Assembly (NCBI GenBank): GCA_964058805.1
Contig: CAXKVV010000506.1
Coordinates: 1 to 33,103 of the forward strand
From: Schoenoplectus triqueter
Taxonomy: Eukaryota > Streptophyta > Magnoliopsida > Poales > Cyperaceae
Direction of reading: 5' to 3'
DNA length: 33,103 nucleotides
Shown: one piece after another, positions 31,373-33,103 of the stretch
How the letters are laid out: each line of letters starts with the position of its first letter
Numbering within the stretch: the first letter of the stretch is position 1
Notes under the pieces: generated by a model
Told to the model about the DNA's origin: nothing
Database searches by the model: none
What the model saw: the letters and a program-made list of their open reading frames with translations, nothing else
Position numbers and translations under genes: made by a program

Positions 31373-31412
<40 letters not shown>
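31373..31412. repeat. (AT)20 microsatellite
   Basis: Pure AT repeat. The Ile-Tyr runs it encodes in overlapping frames are not protein-coding. Confidence 0.95.
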
Positions 31413-31414
<2 letters not shown>

Positions 31415-31547
31415 TTAATTTTCTCGGAGCAGCCAACGATGATTTGTCGCGCTGTGTCTTATTCTACATGGCTCCGGATGCTCTTGCTAGCAGACGGCGA
31501 CCATACAGTCTCCAATAACGTGACTCCACCCTCTCCTCTCCGTCCAT

Positions 31548-32215
31548 TAGGGTGTTAACGGATAATATTCGATTTTATATTACGATTTGAAAAATGATAA
31601 AAATTATTCAATCCGTATTCGTATCCGGAGATATCCGTATCCGAAATTTTTTACGGATGCGAATACGATAAGACTCTTATCTATCCGTATCCGACCGTTT
31701 AGCTATTATTCATCAATATCCAACATTATCCGAAGGTATACGATCTGAATATGTATCTGAAATATTTCTATTATATATTTTTTAATTAGATTTTTATCAT
31801 TCATTATAAATCTAATTTAATTTATATTTAATTTATGTTAATGTATCATATTTTTTATAATTCATTGATACATTTAAGCTACTAATATAATAATAATTAA
31901 TATTTAAAATTTATAATTAATAATTTTATCATAAAATACTATGTAATTTTTTTTTTCAATGATACATATAATATTTTTATTTAATATCCGAAATATATCC
32001 ATATTCGTATTTATATCCGTCCGATATCCGATCCGTATCCAGTATCCATCGAATATCTGATCCGTATCTGATATCCGTCGAATATCCGATCTGTATCCGT
32101 ATCTGAATTCATATCTGAATCTGTATCCAATAATATTCGTATCCAGATCCATATCTGAAAAATTATAACGAATACAGATACGATAAAAACATTATCCGAT
32201 CCGTTTACAGCCCCA
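31548..32215. mobile_element. hAT-type MITE packed with GGATATCCG-like words
   Basis: 668 bp. The left end is TAGGGTGTTAACGGAT and the right end, on the opposite strand, TGGGGCTGTAAACGGAT. Both ends are dense in TATCCGTATCCG, GATATCCG and GGATACGG words in both orientations, with an AT-rich centre at about 31770-31980. The flanking 8-mers (CCGTCCAT and TCCCACCC) do not match, so the target duplication is lost or the ends are slightly misplaced. The family call rests on termini and word architecture shared with 15438, 23804 and 29523. Minus-strand open frames here are repeat artefacts. Confidence 0.7.
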
Positions 32216-33103
32216 TCCCACCCCCTTTTCTTAATTTTAATTTGTTGCTTTCTGTCTGTCCAACCTCGCACCACAATCAGCTCCGTGTTAACACACTGAA
32301 ACATTAAAGTATATAAGATAATAAGAGGTAGTGCCGTAGTGGGTGTTTTTGCTTAAGTTACCTTGGAAAGTGGGTAGATAACAAATTTATTGAATGAAGT
32401 GTGTTTATTGTGGCCGACAAAAATTAATGTAATTTTTTGTTTATTTTTATCTTAGAACGAAAACTAAAAAGTAACGTGAAATAACTAACAAGTGTCAATT
32501 ATACATGTACGGGCTAAATCAGCATTTTAGTATAAAAAGGTTGAGATTAAAATTTACATTACTAAAATATTAAAATTGACAAATTAAAAGAATCAATAAA
32601 CCTTAGAAATAAAAATATATGATAAATTCTAACTTTGACATGTAACTTCTATAAAATTGGAAGGGGCAGTCACTTATCTCTGCCCCTGTATTTCTATTTC
32701 TTATTAAACACATAAGTGTTCTGATCTTGTAACGGTTTAGATTTTTTATTAAATTTTTGGAGTTAATATCATTCATCAGATTAAATTAATCATCAATTTT
32801 GATTATTACACAAAATGCTGTATAATTTAGAAGTACAATTGCATTACTTTATTTCTTTTTTTTCTTAAATTGTCATCAATTATGAATTTTAACTTTTCGT
32901 AAATTATGAATGTCAATTTTTCTCTCAATTCTGTATTTGTTTTACATTAATTATGTATTTATAAAAGACATTGCCACGTCGACTCTCCCCAGTCCGGACC
33001 TTGCCTAACCCGTGAGTGACCCTAACGCGTTAAAAATCCGATCCTAACAAAGATTGGATTTAAATATTTTCACATTGTTCCTTCTATTTCCATAAAGATT
33101 GGC
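32216..33103. other. AT-rich window end, no gene recognised
   Basis: Contains a small hairpin (AGGGGCA at 32662-32668 with TGCCCCT at 32681-32687). The last ~130 bases are less AT-rich, with ACGTCGAC and ACGCGTT, and may begin something beyond the window. Confidence 0.4.

Noticed and set aside
31330..31558. Overlapping plus-strand frames with Ile-Tyr runs
   Set aside because: The frames are produced by the (AT)20 microsatellite and extend only briefly beyond it; no domain is visible.
31904..32304. Two overlapping minus-strand frames rich in Asp, Arg, Ile and Tyr
   Set aside because: They are translations of the GGATATCCG-type repeat words of a MITE, not protein-coding sequence.

Overview
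The window looks like nuclear DNA of a flowering plant, probably a eudicot. It is very AT-rich, carries one multi-exon gene with GT..AG introns, and is otherwise filled with plant transposon debris: a Ty1-copia LTR element, hAT, Mutator-like and PIF/Harbinger miniature elements, and microsatellites. No bacterial-type operon, CRISPR array, tRNA or rRNA was seen.

Only one intact-looking host gene is present, on the minus strand at 5068-10269. I resolved it into 13 exons with consistent phases, giving a 517-residue Sec14-like phosphatidylinositol/phosphatidylcholine transfer protein (SFH family, CRAL-TRIO fold). Exon 4 appears to have lost three conserved residues at its acceptor. The 5' leader may hold a 65-codon upstream ORF and a small hairpin.

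Layout: 1-1350, an inverted-repeat element around an (AT)n tract; 1350-2488, non-coding; 2489-3655, a terminal-repeat element full of a 64-bp degenerate tandem repeat; 3656-5067, downstream flank of the gene; 5068-10590, the gene and its leader; 10590-13794, AT-rich spacer; 13795-16150, a mosaic of an LTR-like fragment, a dead hAT transposase gene and a hAT-type MITE; 16235-19699, a copia retrotransposon with both LTRs, a large internal deletion, an unrelated insert in its RNase H region and a 382-bp hairpin MITE; 20300-25050, a run of short DNA transposons (hAT, Mutator-like, Tourist-like, hAT, hAT) plus a probable solo LTR; 25351-27295, two diverged 0.3-kb direct repeats; 28886-29031, a 53-bp tandem repeat; 29177-30225, a long-TIR element with a perfect 9-bp target duplication that has itself been hit by a hAT-type MITE; 31548-32215, another hAT-type MITE.

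The most interesting pattern is a set of hAT-type MITEs with near-identical ends (TAGGG[C/G]TG...) and target duplications of 8 bp where preserved. Each is packed with its own short CpG-containing word on both strands: GAGCTCGGCTCG-like, CGAAACGGTTAACG-like, GGATATCCG-like and CCCGACCCGAT-like. One word contains AAACGG, the known subterminal binding core of the maize Ac transposase. This suggests that amplified subterminal transposase-binding sites have come to make up most of each element. I found no host gene system beyond the Sec14-like gene; the novelty here lies in mobile-element architecture.
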